Positions 31,720 through 40,520 are shown, counted from the stretch's first letter. The stretch: DNA of 43,998 bases from an uncultured Collinsella sp. (GCA_900543845.1 UQTD01000007.1:1-43998); one strand, 5' to 3'. Notes: a model not told the origin generated them from the letters alone. A program made the numbers and translations.

Positions 31720-33273
31720 ATGGCACAGCGTCATCTTCCTGCACTCCTGATCATCATGGATGGTTGCGGCCTTGCTCCGGCCGATGGCGAGAACGCCGTC
31801 GCCGCTGCCAAGACGCCCTTCCTTGATAGCCTGTACGAGAAGTACCCCCACACCACGCTCGGTGCTTCGGGCGAGGACGTGGGCCTTCCCGATGGCCAGA
31901 TGGGCAACTCCGAGGTGGGTCACCTCAACATCGGTGCCGGCCGCATCGTGTTCCAGGAGCTTTCGCGCATCAACAATGCCATCAAGGACGGCTCCATCGC
32001 CAAGAACGAGGTTTTCGTTAAGGCTATGGACGATGTCAAGGCTGACGGCAAGACCCTTCATCTCATGGGCCTTATGAGCCCTGGCGGTGTTCATTCTCAT
32101 ATGAGCCACGTCGAGGCTCTGGTCAAGATGGCTGCCGAGCACGGTGTCAAGACCGTTCGCGTCCACGCCTTCATGGATGGCCGCGACGTTGACCCGCAGT
32201 CCGGTGCCGGTTACATGAGTGAGTTCTGCGCCTTCCTGGCTAAGATCTCCGAGGAGACCGGTTGCGACGCTCGCGTTGCCACCGTCTCGGGCCGTTATTG
32301 GGCCATGGACCGCGACAACCGTTGGGAGCGCATCCAGCGCGCCTACGACGTCATGGTCAACGCATCCGATGCCGATACCGACCCTGTTGCCGGTATCAAG
32401 GCCTACTACGAGAAGGATCCGCGCGGCGACGAGTTCGTCGAGCCCTTCGCTGCCCACAATGAGGGCATCCACGAGGGCGACGCGGCCATCTTCTTCAACT
32501 TCCGTCCCGACCGCGCTCGTCAGATGACTCGCGTGTTCACGGACAAGGAGTTCGACGGCTTTGAGCGCGAGCAGATCAAGCTTTCGCACTTTGTGACGAT
32601 GACCGAGTACGACCCGACGTTTGACGTCGAGGTCGCCTTCCCCAAGACGTTCCCCGAGAACGTCCTGGCCGACGTTATCGCCGCCAATGGCCTGAAGCAG
32701 CTGCACACCGCCGAGACCGAGAAGTACGCCCACGTGACGTTCTTCCTCAACGGCGGCATCGAGGAGCCCAAGGAGGGCGAGGAGCGCGTGCTCGTCGCTT
32801 CTCCCAAGGTCGCTACCTACGACCTGCAACCTGAGATGAGCGCTCCCGAGGTTACCGAGAAGCTTGTCGCTGCCATCAACGAGGATCGCGCTGATTTCTA
32901 CATCGTGAACTTCGCAAACTGCGACATGGTTGGTCACACCGGTGTCTTCGACGCTGCCGTTAAGGCCGTCGAGGCTGTTGACGATGCCCTGTCCAAGGTT
33001 GTCCCGGCGATTCTCGCTAAGGGCGGCTTTGCGCTGATTACCGCCGATCACGGCAACGCCGATCACATGTTTGACGTTGCTTCCGACGGTTCCAAGCATC
33101 CGTTCACGGCTCACACCACCAACCGCGTGCCGTTCATCATCGTTGATGAGAAGGCACAGCTCACCGGTATCGAGGACGGCCGTCTTTCCGATATCGCTCC
33201 GACCATGCTCACCATGGCTGGTATTGAGCCTTCCGCCGAGATGACGGGTCGCGTACTCGCCACCGAGGCCTAA
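31720..33273 (+). CDS. gpmI: 2,3-bisphosphoglycerate-independent phosphoglycerate mutase
   Basis: This 517-residue, two-metal alkaline-phosphatase-fold mutase has Asp14 in 'IMDGCG' and the phospho-acceptor Ser64 in 'GNSEVGHLNIGAGR'. 'FMDGRDV' and the C-terminal 'ITADHGNADHM' metal ligands are present. It interconverts 3- and 2-phosphoglycerate. It is placed between tpiA and secG and transcribed with pgk-tpiA; a strong terminator follows. Confidence 0.96.
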   Translation: MAQRHLPALLIIMDGCGLAPADGENAVAAAKTPFLDSLYEKYPHTTLGASGEDVGLPDGQMGNSEVGHLNIGAGRIVFQELSRINNAIKDGSIAKNEVFVKAMDDVKADGKTLHLMGLMSPGGVHSHMSHVEALVKMAAEHGVKTVRVHAFMDGRDVDPQSGAGYMSEFCAFLAKISEETGCDARVATVSGRYWAMDRDNRWERIQRAYDVMVNASDADTDPVAGIKAYYEKDPRGDEFVEPFAAHNEGIHEGDAAIFFNFRPDRARQMTRVFTDKEFDGFEREQIKLSHFVTMTEYDPTFDVEVAFPKTFPENVLADVIAANGLKQLHTAETEKYAHVTFFLNGGIEEPKEGEERVLVASPKVATYDLQPEMSAPEVTEKLVAAINEDRADFYIVNFANCDMVGHTGVFDAAVKAVEAVDDALSKVVPAILAKGGFALITADHGNADHMFDVASDGSKHPFTAHTTNRVPFIIVDEKAQLTGIEDGRLSDIAPTMLTMAGIEPSAEMTGRVLATEA

Positions 33274-33302
33274 TAGAAAACAAATACCGTTTTCTAGTAA
33301 GG

Positions 33303-33334
33303 GGGTTGTCCACAACCGGACAACCCTCTTTTTT
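33303..33334 (+). terminator. terminator of pgk-tpiA-gpmI
   Basis: GGGTTGTCC (33303-33311) pairs with GGACAACCC (33318-33326), loop ACAACC, then TCTTTTTT. Confidence 0.92.
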
Positions 33335-33431
33335 GCGCTATTTCTACCTCGTCACCAAATGGCTGATGGGGGAGTGCTGAGGGTTGTGGTACAGTACTGG
33401 AGTTTGAATTGTTCTATTAAGGAGCTTATCT

Positions 33432-33686
33432 ATGGGTCCGTTCCAGATTCTTCTGTTTGTCGTTTGGGCTGTCTCTGCCGTGGCGCTGACGATTCTCGTC
33501 CTGATGCATTCCGGTAAGGGCACCGGCGTTTCGGATATGATCGCCAGCTCGCTGTATAACTCCAGCTCTGCCACGGGCGTCATGGAGCAGAACCTCGATC
33601 GCCTGACGGTAATTATGGCCGTCGTTTTTGCCGTGTGTGTCGTCCTGTGCATGTTCTTCTTCCCGCAGGGTATCGTCGGCGACTAA
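33432..33686 (+). CDS. secG: Preprotein translocase subunit SecG
   Basis: This 84-residue protein has two hydrophobic segments (about 4-24 and 56-76) separated by the SecG loop 'HSGKGTGVSDMIASS', followed by a short tail. SecG stimulates SecYE translocation. Its position after the glycolytic cluster is the standard actinobacterial and firmicute order. It is flanked by terminators on both sides, so it has its own promoter. Confidence 0.93.
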   Translation: MGPFQILLFVVWAVSAVALTILVLMHSGKGTGVSDMIASSLYNSSSATGVMEQNLDRLTVIMAVVFAVCVVLCMFFFPQGIVGD

Positions 33687-33710
33687 GCACGAGCCGTATA
33701 AATACTTGAA

Positions 33711-33740
33711 AAGGGTTCCGCAAGTGCGGGACCCTTTTTG
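33711..33740 (+). terminator. secG terminator
   Basis: AAGGGTTCCGCA (33711-33722) pairs with TGCGGGACCCTT (33725-33736, one G-T pair; only the A-G between the arms, so the top pairs open), followed by TTTTTG overlap at 33735-33740. Confidence 0.85.
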
Positions 33741-33980
33741 TTTACATATTTGTAACAGAGCCAAAATATCCCCACATACTTCGCCCAACTAAAGAAAATC
33801 TCGACCGTTAACCGGAATTAGCCCCAAATCGTGCATAAAATGCGCTACTGTATTGAGAAACGTTGGTTCGTTGTGCATAACCAGCCATAGCAACGGGCGG
33901 CGTTTTGATGGTTCGGATCGGATTGTCTCGACATGTGTCCGACTGAACATTTCTTTGTCCTATCTCATAAGGAGGATGGC

Positions 33981-35657
33981 ATGGCTGATTCTATGTTCCA
34001 CCAGCCCGTTATGGGTCGTCGCGCCTTTGTCGGCGGTACCCTTGCTGCGAGCTCCATGGCTTTTCTTGCCGCATGCGGCAAGAAGGGCGGCGACGCTTCC
34101 GGTTCTGAGTCCGGTTCGAAGCTGAACTTCTACATCAACAACCCGGTCTGCATCGACCCCTACAATGTCCAGGAGGACCAGGGCACTCAGGTCGAGTACC
34201 AGCTCTTTGATGCTCTGACCTCTTACGACGCCGAGAAGGGCGAGATTGTTCCGCTGGCTTGCGAGTCCTTTGAGTCCAACGACGACGCCACCGAGTTTAC
34301 CTTCAAGATCAAGAAGGCCAAGTTCCACAACGGTGACGACGTTACCTCCAAGTCCTTCAAGCTCGGTTGGGAGCGTCTGGTCAACACCAAGTCGGCTGTC
34401 GCTACCGAGTACGGCCCTTCCGAGGTCTCCTATCACCTCTCCATGGTCGAGGGCTATGACGATCTGCTTGCCGGTAACGCTACCGAGCTCAGCGGTGTTA
34501 CCTGCCCCGACGATGAGACCCTCGTCGTCAAGCTGGCTTCCGCTTACGCCGACTTCCCCTTCGTCGCCTCTCACCCGGCTCTGGCCCCGGTTCCCGAGTG
34601 CGCCGAGTCCGATGTCAAGAGCTTCTACCTTGCCCCGGTCGGTAACGGCCCGTTCATGATGGACGGCAAGTGGGAGGATGGCCAGGAGATCAACGTCAAG
34701 AAGTTCGACGATTACTATGGCGACAAGGCCAAGATCGATGGCATCCACTTCCAGGTCATCAAGGACATGGAGACCGCTTACAAGGAGTTCCAGGCGGGTA
34801 ACCTCGATGTCTGCGACGTTCCCGTCGCTCAGATTGATGCCGCCAAGAAGGATCGCGGCGTGTCCAAGGACGGCTACACCATGGGAGACGGCGAGCGCAT
34901 GCTGCTCGGCGCCGAGCCTTCCACGTACTATCTGACCTGCAACACCACGGCCGAGCCGTTCAACAACGCCGACCTGCGTAGGGGTATCTCCCTGGCCATC
35001 AACCGTGAGGCCATCTGCAAGACCATCTACAAGGGTACCCGTACCCCTGCCGACGGCATTGTTCCTCCGGGCATCGATGGCTACAAGGAGGGCGCATGGG
35101 AGTTCTGCGCCTACGATGTCGACAAGGCTAACGAGTACCTCGACAAGGTTGCTCCCGCTGGCGCTAACGGCGATCGTGGCATTAGCGTGACCCTTTCCTA
35201 CAACCAGGACGGCGGTCACAAGGAGATCATGGAGTCCATCATCGGCGACCTCGCCAAGGTTGGTGTTACCGCTGTCTCCGATACCCCCGAGTGGTCTGCC
35301 CTGCTCGAGCAGTATCAGAACTTTAACTATCAGTTCGGTCGTCTGGGTTGGATTGCCGACTACCCGATCATGGACAACTTCCTGTATCCGCTGTTCCACT
35401 CCGACTCCCTCGGTGGCGACAACCGCTCTGGTTACAGCAACCCCGAGTTCGACGCCAAGGTCGACGAGGCTCGTACTATTGTTGACGATGAGGAGCGCGT
35501 CGCCAAGATGCAGGAGGCCGACGCAATGGTCGCTGCCGACTGCCCGGTCATCCCGATTATGTTCTACACGCACACTGTCGCCGGCTCCGATCGCATCAAG
35601 CACCTCTATGTCGATCCGCAGAAGCACGCCGATCTGGGTACCGCTGAGCTCGCCTAA
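33981..35657 (+). CDS. oppA: Oligopeptide ABC transporter binding lipoprotein
   Basis: This 558-residue family-5 binding protein has a short twin-arginine segment 'MGRRAFVGG' and a lipobox ending at Cys32 (LAAC), then a Gly/Ser linker. 'TEFTFKIKKAKFHNGDDVTS' and 'NADLRRGISLAINREAICKTIY' are typical of OppA/DppA-like receptors. It delivers peptides to the OppBCDF complex encoded next. AAGGAGG sets the ATG at 33981. Codon use marks it as highly expressed. A hairpin follows before oppB. Confidence 0.9.
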   Translation: MADSMFHQPVMGRRAFVGGTLAASSMAFLAACGKKGGDASGSESGSKLNFYINNPVCIDPYNVQEDQGTQVEYQLFDALTSYDAEKGEIVPLACESFESNDDATEFTFKIKKAKFHNGDDVTSKSFKLGWERLVNTKSAVATEYGPSEVSYHLSMVEGYDDLLAGNATELSGVTCPDDETLVVKLASAYADFPFVASHPALAPVPECAESDVKSFYLAPVGNGPFMMDGKWEDGQEINVKKFDDYYGDKAKIDGIHFQVIKDMETAYKEFQAGNLDVCDVPVAQIDAAKKDRGVSKDGYTMGDGERMLLGAEPSTYYLTCNTTAEPFNNADLRRGISLAINREAICKTIYKGTRTPADGIVPPGIDGYKEGAWEFCAYDVDKANEYLDKVAPAGANGDRGISVTLSYNQDGGHKEIMESIIGDLAKVGVTAVSDTPEWSALLEQYQNFNYQFGRLGWIADYPIMDNFLYPLFHSDSLGGDNRSGYSNPEFDAKVDEARTIVDDEERVAKMQEADAMVAADCPVIPIMFYTHTVAGSDRIKHLYVDPQKHADLGTAELA

Positions 35658-35753
35658 GAGTTTGCAGCTTCCGTGAGGGTCAAGTATTTACGTAGACCTC
35701 ATGGGAAACATACAGTTCTCCCTAACCTGGGGTAAACTGGCTGATGGTAATTT

Positions 35754-35783
35754 TGGGATGCCGGTCTGGCGATCGGCATCCCA
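35754..35783 (+). other. hairpin between oppA and oppB
   Basis: TGGGATGCCG (35754-35763) pairs with CGGCATCCCA (35774-35783), followed by TTTAGG. It probably stabilises oppA mRNA or terminates part of the transcripts, as at the binding-protein/permease junction of the other transporter. Confidence 0.65.
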
Positions 35784-35813
35784 TTTAGGTTAATCCCTAG
35801 ATAGGGGAGTGGT

Positions 35814-36851
35814 ATGGGTAAGTACATCGTTAAACGTGTGCTTCAGTTCATCCCGGTGTTTTTGGGCGTTACGCTGATTCTGTTCGCCCTCCAGAATATC
35901 GTGCCGGGAGATCCGATCAAGCTGATCGGTGGAGACAAGGCTCTGTCCCCCGAGGTGGAGCTTCAGCTTCGCGTCCGCTATCACCTGGTCCAGACGGACG
36001 AGGACGGCAACGCGATCCTTGACGAGAACGGCGACCCCGTTCAAACGTCGCTCGTGGACCGTTACTTGTATTACATGAACGGTCTGCTTCATGGCGATCT
36101 GGGCAATTCGTATCAGCGCAAGCTGCCGGTTACGGATATCTTTGCCCAGAAGTATCCGTATACGGTCAAACTTGCCGCGTGCGCCATCGTGCTCGAGGCA
36201 ATTATGGGTATCGGTGCGGGTATCATTTCGGCGGTAAAGCGTTATTCCTTCTGGGATATTTTGGTAACGCTCACCACGTCGATCCTCGTTGCGGTCCCGG
36301 CCTTCTGGCTCGGTATGTTGCTGCAGCTGTTCTTTGGCGTCATCCTCAAGGACGCCACGGGCGGTGCAATCTCCATGCCGATCTCGGGTGCCGGCGGTTC
36401 CAGCTCTCAGTATCAGGATTGGATGCACTATGTGCTTCCGACCATTACGCTGGCTTCGGTTTCGACCGCTTATGCTGCGCGCATCATGCGCTCGCAACTG
36501 CTTGACGTCATGAACCAGGATTACATCCGTACGGCAAAGGCCAAGGGTCTCTCCAATCGTGCGATCATCATTAAGCATGCGCTTAAGAATGCACTCATCC
36601 CCGTCGTTACCTATATTGGTGTCGACTTTGGCGGCATGCTTTCGGGCGCCATCCTGACCGAGACGGTCTTTAACTGGCCCGGTATCGGCTATGAGGTCTA
36701 TCGCGCCATTAGCATGCGTGACTGGCCCATCGTTATGGGCGGCGTTACGCTCATCGTCGTCGTCGTCATGGTGATCAACCTGCTCGTCGACATTAGCTAT
36801 GCATTCCTCGACCCGCGCATCCGCCTTGGCGGTCCGTCGGATAAGGCCTAA
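35814..36851 (+). CDS. oppB: Oligopeptide ABC transporter permease OppB
   Basis: This 345-residue permease has an N-terminal transmembrane segment ('FIPVFLGVTLILFALQNIVPGDP'), an external region that includes an acidic repeat-like insert 'DEDGNAILDENGDPVQ', and about five further transmembrane segments. The EAA coupling loop is 'QDYIRTAKAKGLSNRAIIIKHA'. It ends 'LDPRIRLG' as usual. oppC begins 14 bp after the stop with GGGAGG in between. Confidence 0.93.
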   Translation: MGKYIVKRVLQFIPVFLGVTLILFALQNIVPGDPIKLIGGDKALSPEVELQLRVRYHLVQTDEDGNAILDENGDPVQTSLVDRYLYYMNGLLHGDLGNSYQRKLPVTDIFAQKYPYTVKLAACAIVLEAIMGIGAGIISAVKRYSFWDILVTLTTSILVAVPAFWLGMLLQLFFGVILKDATGGAISMPISGAGGSSSQYQDWMHYVLPTITLASVSTAYAARIMRSQLLDVMNQDYIRTAKAKGLSNRAIIIKHALKNALIPVVTYIGVDFGGMLSGAILTETVFNWPGIGYEVYRAISMRDWPIVMGGVTLIVVVVMVINLLVDISYAFLDPRIRLGGPSDKA

Positions 36852-36865
36852 GGGAGGTACGTCTC

Positions 36866-37801
36866 ATGCAGGAAACTGATTCTCAGTCTCAGGAGCAGGC
36901 TACCGCCACCAAGGTCGCATCTGCTCCCGCCAAGTCCCGCACGCTGTGGGGCGACGCTTTTAAGCGTCTTCGTAAGAACAAGCTCGCCGTTATCGGTGTC
37001 TGCTGGATCATCATCGTCGTTGTGGTTGCCCTGACCGCAGATCTGTGGGCTAAGCCCTGGCTCGGTTCGCCGACGGCTTCCGATTCGACCACCATGGCCG
37101 AGACATCGCTACTGGCTCCGTGTGCCGAGCACCCGTTTGGCACCGATGCCCTCGGTCGCGACATTCTCGTCCGCGTTATCTACGGTGCACGCGTTTCGCT
37201 TTCTGTCGGTATCATGGCCACCGCCATCTCCACATTGATCGGTCTGGTCATGGGCGCCCTGGCCGGTTTCTACGGCGGCATTTGGGATACGATCATCATG
37301 CGCTGTGCGGACATCTTCCTGGCGTTCCCGTACGTGCTGTTCGTTGTCGCCATGATCGCCGTTATCGGCCGTGGTCTTCAGAACGTCTTTATCGCCATCG
37401 GCATTCTTGGCTGGCCTTCGATTGCGCGCGTCTTCCGCTCTGCAATCTTGACGGTCAAGGAAAACGACTATGTTGATGCAGCGCGCGCGATGGGTGCATC
37501 TGATGCTCGTATCGTCGTGCGTCACATCTTCCCGAACTCCGTCGCCTCCATCGTGGTCTACGCGACCATGAACATTGGTGGCGCCATTCTGACCGAGTCC
37601 GCTCTGTCCTTCCTCGGCATGGGCGTTATTCCGCCTACGCCTTCGTGGGGCTCCATGATTCAGGACGGTCAGCAGTATCTTCTGACCGCTCCCTGGATGA
37701 TGATCATGCCCGGTCTGGCAATTCTCTCGACGGTGCTCGCCTTCACCCTGCTGGGTGACGGTCTGCGCGACGCCCTCGACGTCAAGATGAAGGACGCATA
37801 A
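36866..37801 (+). CDS. oppC: Oligopeptide ABC transporter permease OppC
   Basis: This 311-residue second permease has a roughly 30-residue soluble N-terminus, then the first transmembrane segment. The diagnostic 'HPFGTDALGRDILVRVIYGARVSL' and EAA loop 'NDYVDAARAMGASDARIVVRHI' follow, and it ends 'LLGDGLRDALDVK'. It forms the channel with OppB. oppD starts 2 bp after the stop. Confidence 0.93.
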   Translation: MQETDSQSQEQATATKVASAPAKSRTLWGDAFKRLRKNKLAVIGVCWIIIVVVVALTADLWAKPWLGSPTASDSTTMAETSLLAPCAEHPFGTDALGRDILVRVIYGARVSLSVGIMATAISTLIGLVMGALAGFYGGIWDTIIMRCADIFLAFPYVLFVVAMIAVIGRGLQNVFIAIGILGWPSIARVFRSAILTVKENDYVDAARAMGASDARIVVRHIFPNSVASIVVYATMNIGGAILTESALSFLGMGVIPPTPSWGSMIQDGQQYLLTAPWMMIMPGLAILSTVLAFTLLGDGLRDALDVKMKDA

Positions 37802-37803
37802 GG

Positions 37804-38895
37804 ATGAAGAAGAACAAGAACTATGTGGACCTGAAGGACCAGCCGGTTCCTGAGGGCCAGCATCTGCTCGAGGTCGATGACCTTAAGATGTATTTCCACA
37901 CCGAGGATGGCGTCGTTCGCGCTGTCGACGGCGTGTCCTACACGCTCGATCGCGGCGAGACCCTGGGCGTCGTCGGTGAGTCCGGCTCCGGTAAGTCCGT
38001 GACCGCCATGACCATCATGGGCCTCATCTCGATGCCTCCGGGAAAGATCGAGGGCGGTGACGTTCGCTATCGCGGCCGCTCCATCCTCGAAATGACCGAG
38101 GAAGAGATGCAGCACATTCGCGGCAACGATATCGCGATGATCTTCCAGGATCCTATGACCTCCTTGAACCCGGTCTATAAGATCGGCAAGCAGGTGGGCG
38201 AGGGTCTTCGTCTGCACCGTGGCTACTCCAAGCAGGAGGCGCTCAAGCGTGCCACCGAGCTTTTGGACCTCGTGGGTATCCCCGAGCCCGAGAAGCGCGT
38301 CAATGAGTATCCGCACCAGTTCTCTGGCGGTATGCGTCAGCGAGTCATGATTGCCATGGCCCTTGCCTGCGATCCCGATATTCTGATTGCCGACGAGCCC
38401 ACGACTGCCCTGGACGTTACCATCCAGGCTCAGATTATCGAGCTCATGCAGGAGATGCAGGAGAAGAACGGCAACGCCATCATCATGATTACCCATGACC
38501 TGGGTGTTGTCGCCGATATGGCCGATAAGATCATGGTTATGTACGCCGGCCGCCCCGTTGAGTTCGGTACTGCTGAGGAAATCTTCTACGAGAGCCGCCA
38601 CCCCTACACCTGGGGTCTTATCCGCTCCATCCCGGAGCAGGCAATCGAAGAGAAGAAGCCGCTGACGCCGATTCACGGCAACCCGCCTTCGCTCATGAAC
38701 CTGCCTGAGGGCTGCGTCTTCTCTCCTCGTTGCCCCTACGCGACGGACAAGTGCCGCAAGCAGCGCCCTGAGCGCGTTGTCACCGAGTCCGGTCACTATT
38801 CTGCGTGCCACTATTCCGGTGACCCCGAGTTCCTCAAGAACGCTCCTGAGACGTCCCGTACGCGCAAGGATTCCAAGAAGGGAGGCGAGGCGTAA
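37804..38895 (+). CDS. oppD: Oligopeptide ABC transporter ATPase OppD
   Basis: This 363-residue ATPase has Walker A GESGSGKS (58-65), the Q-loop in 'MIFQDPMTSLNP', 'FSGGMRQRV', Walker B 'ILIADEPTTALD' and 'MITHDLGVV'. The oligopeptide C-terminal domain keeps its Cys ligands in 'PEGCVFSPRCPYATDKC', known to bind a 4Fe-4S cluster in some DppD proteins. The sugar-operon fusion protein lacks these residues. oppF starts immediately after its stop. Confidence 0.95.
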   Translation: MKKNKNYVDLKDQPVPEGQHLLEVDDLKMYFHTEDGVVRAVDGVSYTLDRGETLGVVGESGSGKSVTAMTIMGLISMPPGKIEGGDVRYRGRSILEMTEEEMQHIRGNDIAMIFQDPMTSLNPVYKIGKQVGEGLRLHRGYSKQEALKRATELLDLVGIPEPEKRVNEYPHQFSGGMRQRVMIAMALACDPDILIADEPTTALDVTIQAQIIELMQEMQEKNGNAIIMITHDLGVVADMADKIMVMYAGRPVEFGTAEEIFYESRHPYTWGLIRSIPEQAIEEKKPLTPIHGNPPSLMNLPEGCVFSPRCPYATDKCRKQRPERVVTESGHYSACHYSGDPEFLKNAPETSRTRKDSKKGGEA

Positions 38896-39924
38896 ATGGC
38901 AGACAATAACGAGCGCACTCCACTGCTGAAGGTCGAGCACCTCTCCAAGGAGTTTCCCGCAGAGTCCGGCATGTTCGCCAAGCGTTTTTCCAAGCGCGTC
39001 GTCTCTGCTGTAAACGACATCTCTTTTGAGATTTATCCTGGCGAGACCTTTGGTCTGGTTGGCGAGTCTGGTTGCGGTAAATCCACCACGGGCCGCACTA
39101 TCATGCGTCTGACCAAGCCGACCGCCGGCAAGGTGTTCTTCCAGGGCAAAGATGTTGCCGAGATGAGCAAGCATGAGATCAAGGACATGCGTCGTGAGAT
39201 GCAGTTTATCTTCCAGGATCCTTATGCTTCGCTGAATCCCCGTATGACCATCGGCGAGATCGTCTCCGAGCCCATGACCATTCACGGCGTGGGCACTAAG
39301 GAAGAGCGCATTGAGCGTGTCCGCGAGCTGCTGGACGTCGTCGGTCTGAACCCCGAGCACATCAACCGCTATCCGCACGAGTTCTCCGGCGGTCAGCGTC
39401 AGCGTGTCGGCATTGCCCGCGCGTTTGCTCTGAAGCCTAAGCTGATCATCTGCGACGAGCCGGTTTCCGCTCTGGATGTATCCATTCAGGCTCAGGTTTT
39501 GAACCTGCTCAAGGAATTGCAGGACAAGTTTGGTACCGCGTATCTGTTTATTGCCCACGACCTGTCTGTTGTGCAGCATATCTCCGATCGCGTTGCCGTT
39601 ATGTATCTGGGTAAGATGGTCGAGGTTTCTGACTGGAAGACGCTCTACAGCGAGCCCCACCATCCGTACACGCAGTCGCTGCTGTCTGCCGTGCCGGTGC
39701 CCGATCCGGATATCCAGAAGACCCGCAAGCGCATCATCCTCGCCGGCGATCCGCCGTCGCCGCTGGATCCGCCGACCGGCTGCCGTTTCCACACGCGCTG
39801 CCCGATTGCGCAGGGTGTCTGCTCCGAGAAGCTTCCCGAGTTTAAGGAAGTTGCCCCGGGTCACTGCTGCGCCTGCCACTTCGCCGAGCCGTTCCCGATC
39901 AAGGAATCGCACATCGACCTGTAG
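38896..39924 (+). CDS. oppF: Oligopeptide ABC transporter ATPase OppF
   Basis: This 342-residue ATPase has Walker A GESGCGKS (56-63), 'FIFQDPYASLNPR', 'FSGGQRQRVGIARA', 'LIICDEPVSALD' and 'FIAHDLSVV'. The C-terminal domain keeps the Cys pattern 'PTGCRFHTRCPIAQGVC' and then a Cys-rich 'HCCACHF'. It pairs with OppD. It is the last gene of the opp operon; a 127-bp palindrome begins 16 bp after the stop. Confidence 0.95.
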   Translation: MADNNERTPLLKVEHLSKEFPAESGMFAKRFSKRVVSAVNDISFEIYPGETFGLVGESGCGKSTTGRTIMRLTKPTAGKVFFQGKDVAEMSKHEIKDMRREMQFIFQDPYASLNPRMTIGEIVSEPMTIHGVGTKEERIERVRELLDVVGLNPEHINRYPHEFSGGQRQRVGIARAFALKPKLIICDEPVSALDVSIQAQVLNLLKELQDKFGTAYLFIAHDLSVVQHISDRVAVMYLGKMVEVSDWKTLYSEPHHPYTQSLLSAVPVPDPDIQKTRKRIILAGDPPSPLDPPTGCRFHTRCPIAQGVCSEKLPEFKEVAPGHCCACHFAEPFPIKESHIDL

Positions 39925-39940
39925 TCGGTTGTTCTCGTTC

Positions 39941-40067
39941 GGGCCCGCCCTGGTGTTACTTTTCAGAACGTCCTCGGACATGCAAGAAACCCCCGCTGCG
40001 CACTTCGTACGGCGGGGGTTTCTTGCGTCCTGCGGAGTGTTCTGAAAAGTAACTTCAGGGCGGGCCC
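39941..40067. repeat. giant palindromic element, copy 1
   Basis: This is one symmetrical structure centred at 40004. A 29-bp outer helix (39941-39969 with 40039-40067, one mismatch, one G-T) leads to 12-nt internal loops GTCCTCGGACAT (39970-39981) and GTCCTGCGGAGT (40027-40038). A perfect 15-bp inner helix (39982-39996 with 40012-40026) and a 15-nt terminal loop TGCGCACTTCGTACG (39997-40011) complete it. It begins 16 bp after oppF and may double as its terminator. The loops match those of copy 2 while the helices differ. Confidence 0.95.
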
Positions 40068-40251
40068 TGCGGTAACTCGGCAGAGGAGGGGAGTGCGATT
40101 CCTCGATCGCTCACTTAATCTAATAGGAAAGTTAGTGAGGCCGGAGCTTTCGCTCCGGCCTCCCCATATAAGGGCTCGGCTTTGCCGAGCCACCAAATTT
40201 GCATCAGCCCCAGAACATGTTCGAGAACTGTGTCTGAAGTACGTATGTGCA
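40068..40251. other. hairpin-rich spacer between the two giant palindromes
   Basis: No gene is visible. Stems include GCGAT/ATCGC (40095-40110), CTCACT/AGTGAG (40110-40139), a perfect 11-bp GAGGCCGGAGC-TTTC-GCTCCGGCCTC (40137-40162) and a perfect 8-bp GGCTCGGC-TTT-GCCGAGCC (40173-40191). None is followed by a T-run on the plus strand. The second and third overlap by three bases, so they are alternatives. Confidence 0.7.
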
Positions 40252-40376
40252 GGCCCCGAATCGGTGTTGCCTCCCGGCGCATTCCGCAGGGGGAGCGATA
40301 TTTTGCAGCACGAAGTGCGCAGCAAAATATCGCTCATGCCCGAGGACGCGCCGGGAGGCAACACCGATTCGGGGCC
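40252..40376. repeat. giant palindromic element, copy 2 (inverted)
   Basis: A perfect 29-bp outer helix (40252-40280 with 40348-40376), 12-nt internal loops (40281-40292 and 40336-40347), a perfect 14-bp inner helix (40293-40306 with 40322-40335) and a 15-nt terminal loop (40307-40321), all centred at 40314. On the minus strand the loops read GTCCTCGGGCAT, TGCGCACTTCGTGCT and CCCCTGCGGAAT, nearly the same as copy 1. The copies thus face each other in opposite orientation. GTATGT (40243) and ACATAC (40379) extend the helix after a small asymmetric loop. Confidence 0.95.
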
Positions 40377-40416
40377 GGACATACGGATCTACCTGCTCAT
40401 TTACAAATTCGTAAAC

Positions 40417-40463
40417 TTTTTTGAAAAAAGTGCTTGCACAGTTCTCGAATCATAGGTTATTAT
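40417..40463 (+). promoter_or_regulatory. promoter of tRNA-Leu
   Basis: TTGCAC (40434-40439) and TATTAT (40458-40463) are spaced 18 bp. Just upstream is the A/T palindrome TTTTTTGAAAAAAGT, a likely UP element. The same module precedes the tRNA-Gly gene at 43888. Confidence 0.75.
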
Positions 40464-40520
40464 CTTCCTCGTTGAACGCGCGGGTCCAACAAAACGAACC
40501 GCTAATCAACAACATAGCAT

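Noticed and set aside
31582..33315. Minus-strand open frame of 577 codons opposite gpmI
   Set aside because: Shadow of a highly biased glycolytic gene; it also runs into the gpmI terminator.
37669..39981. Minus-strand open frame of 770 codons across oppD/oppF
   Set aside because: Same cause: antisense to two ATPase genes with intact motifs; no recognisable protein features.
39941..40376. Integron attC sites as explanation of the palindromes
   Set aside because: No GTTRRRY/RYYYAAC core ends, no integron integrase and no gene cassette between them.
39941..40376. CRISPR array
   Set aside because: Only two inverted, non-identical copies with a single spacer; no regular direct repeats and no cas genes.
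39530..40455. Open frames running through the giant palindromes
   Set aside because: They arise from the palindromic sequence and from an out-of-frame reading of oppF; composition and lack of ribosome sites argue against coding.
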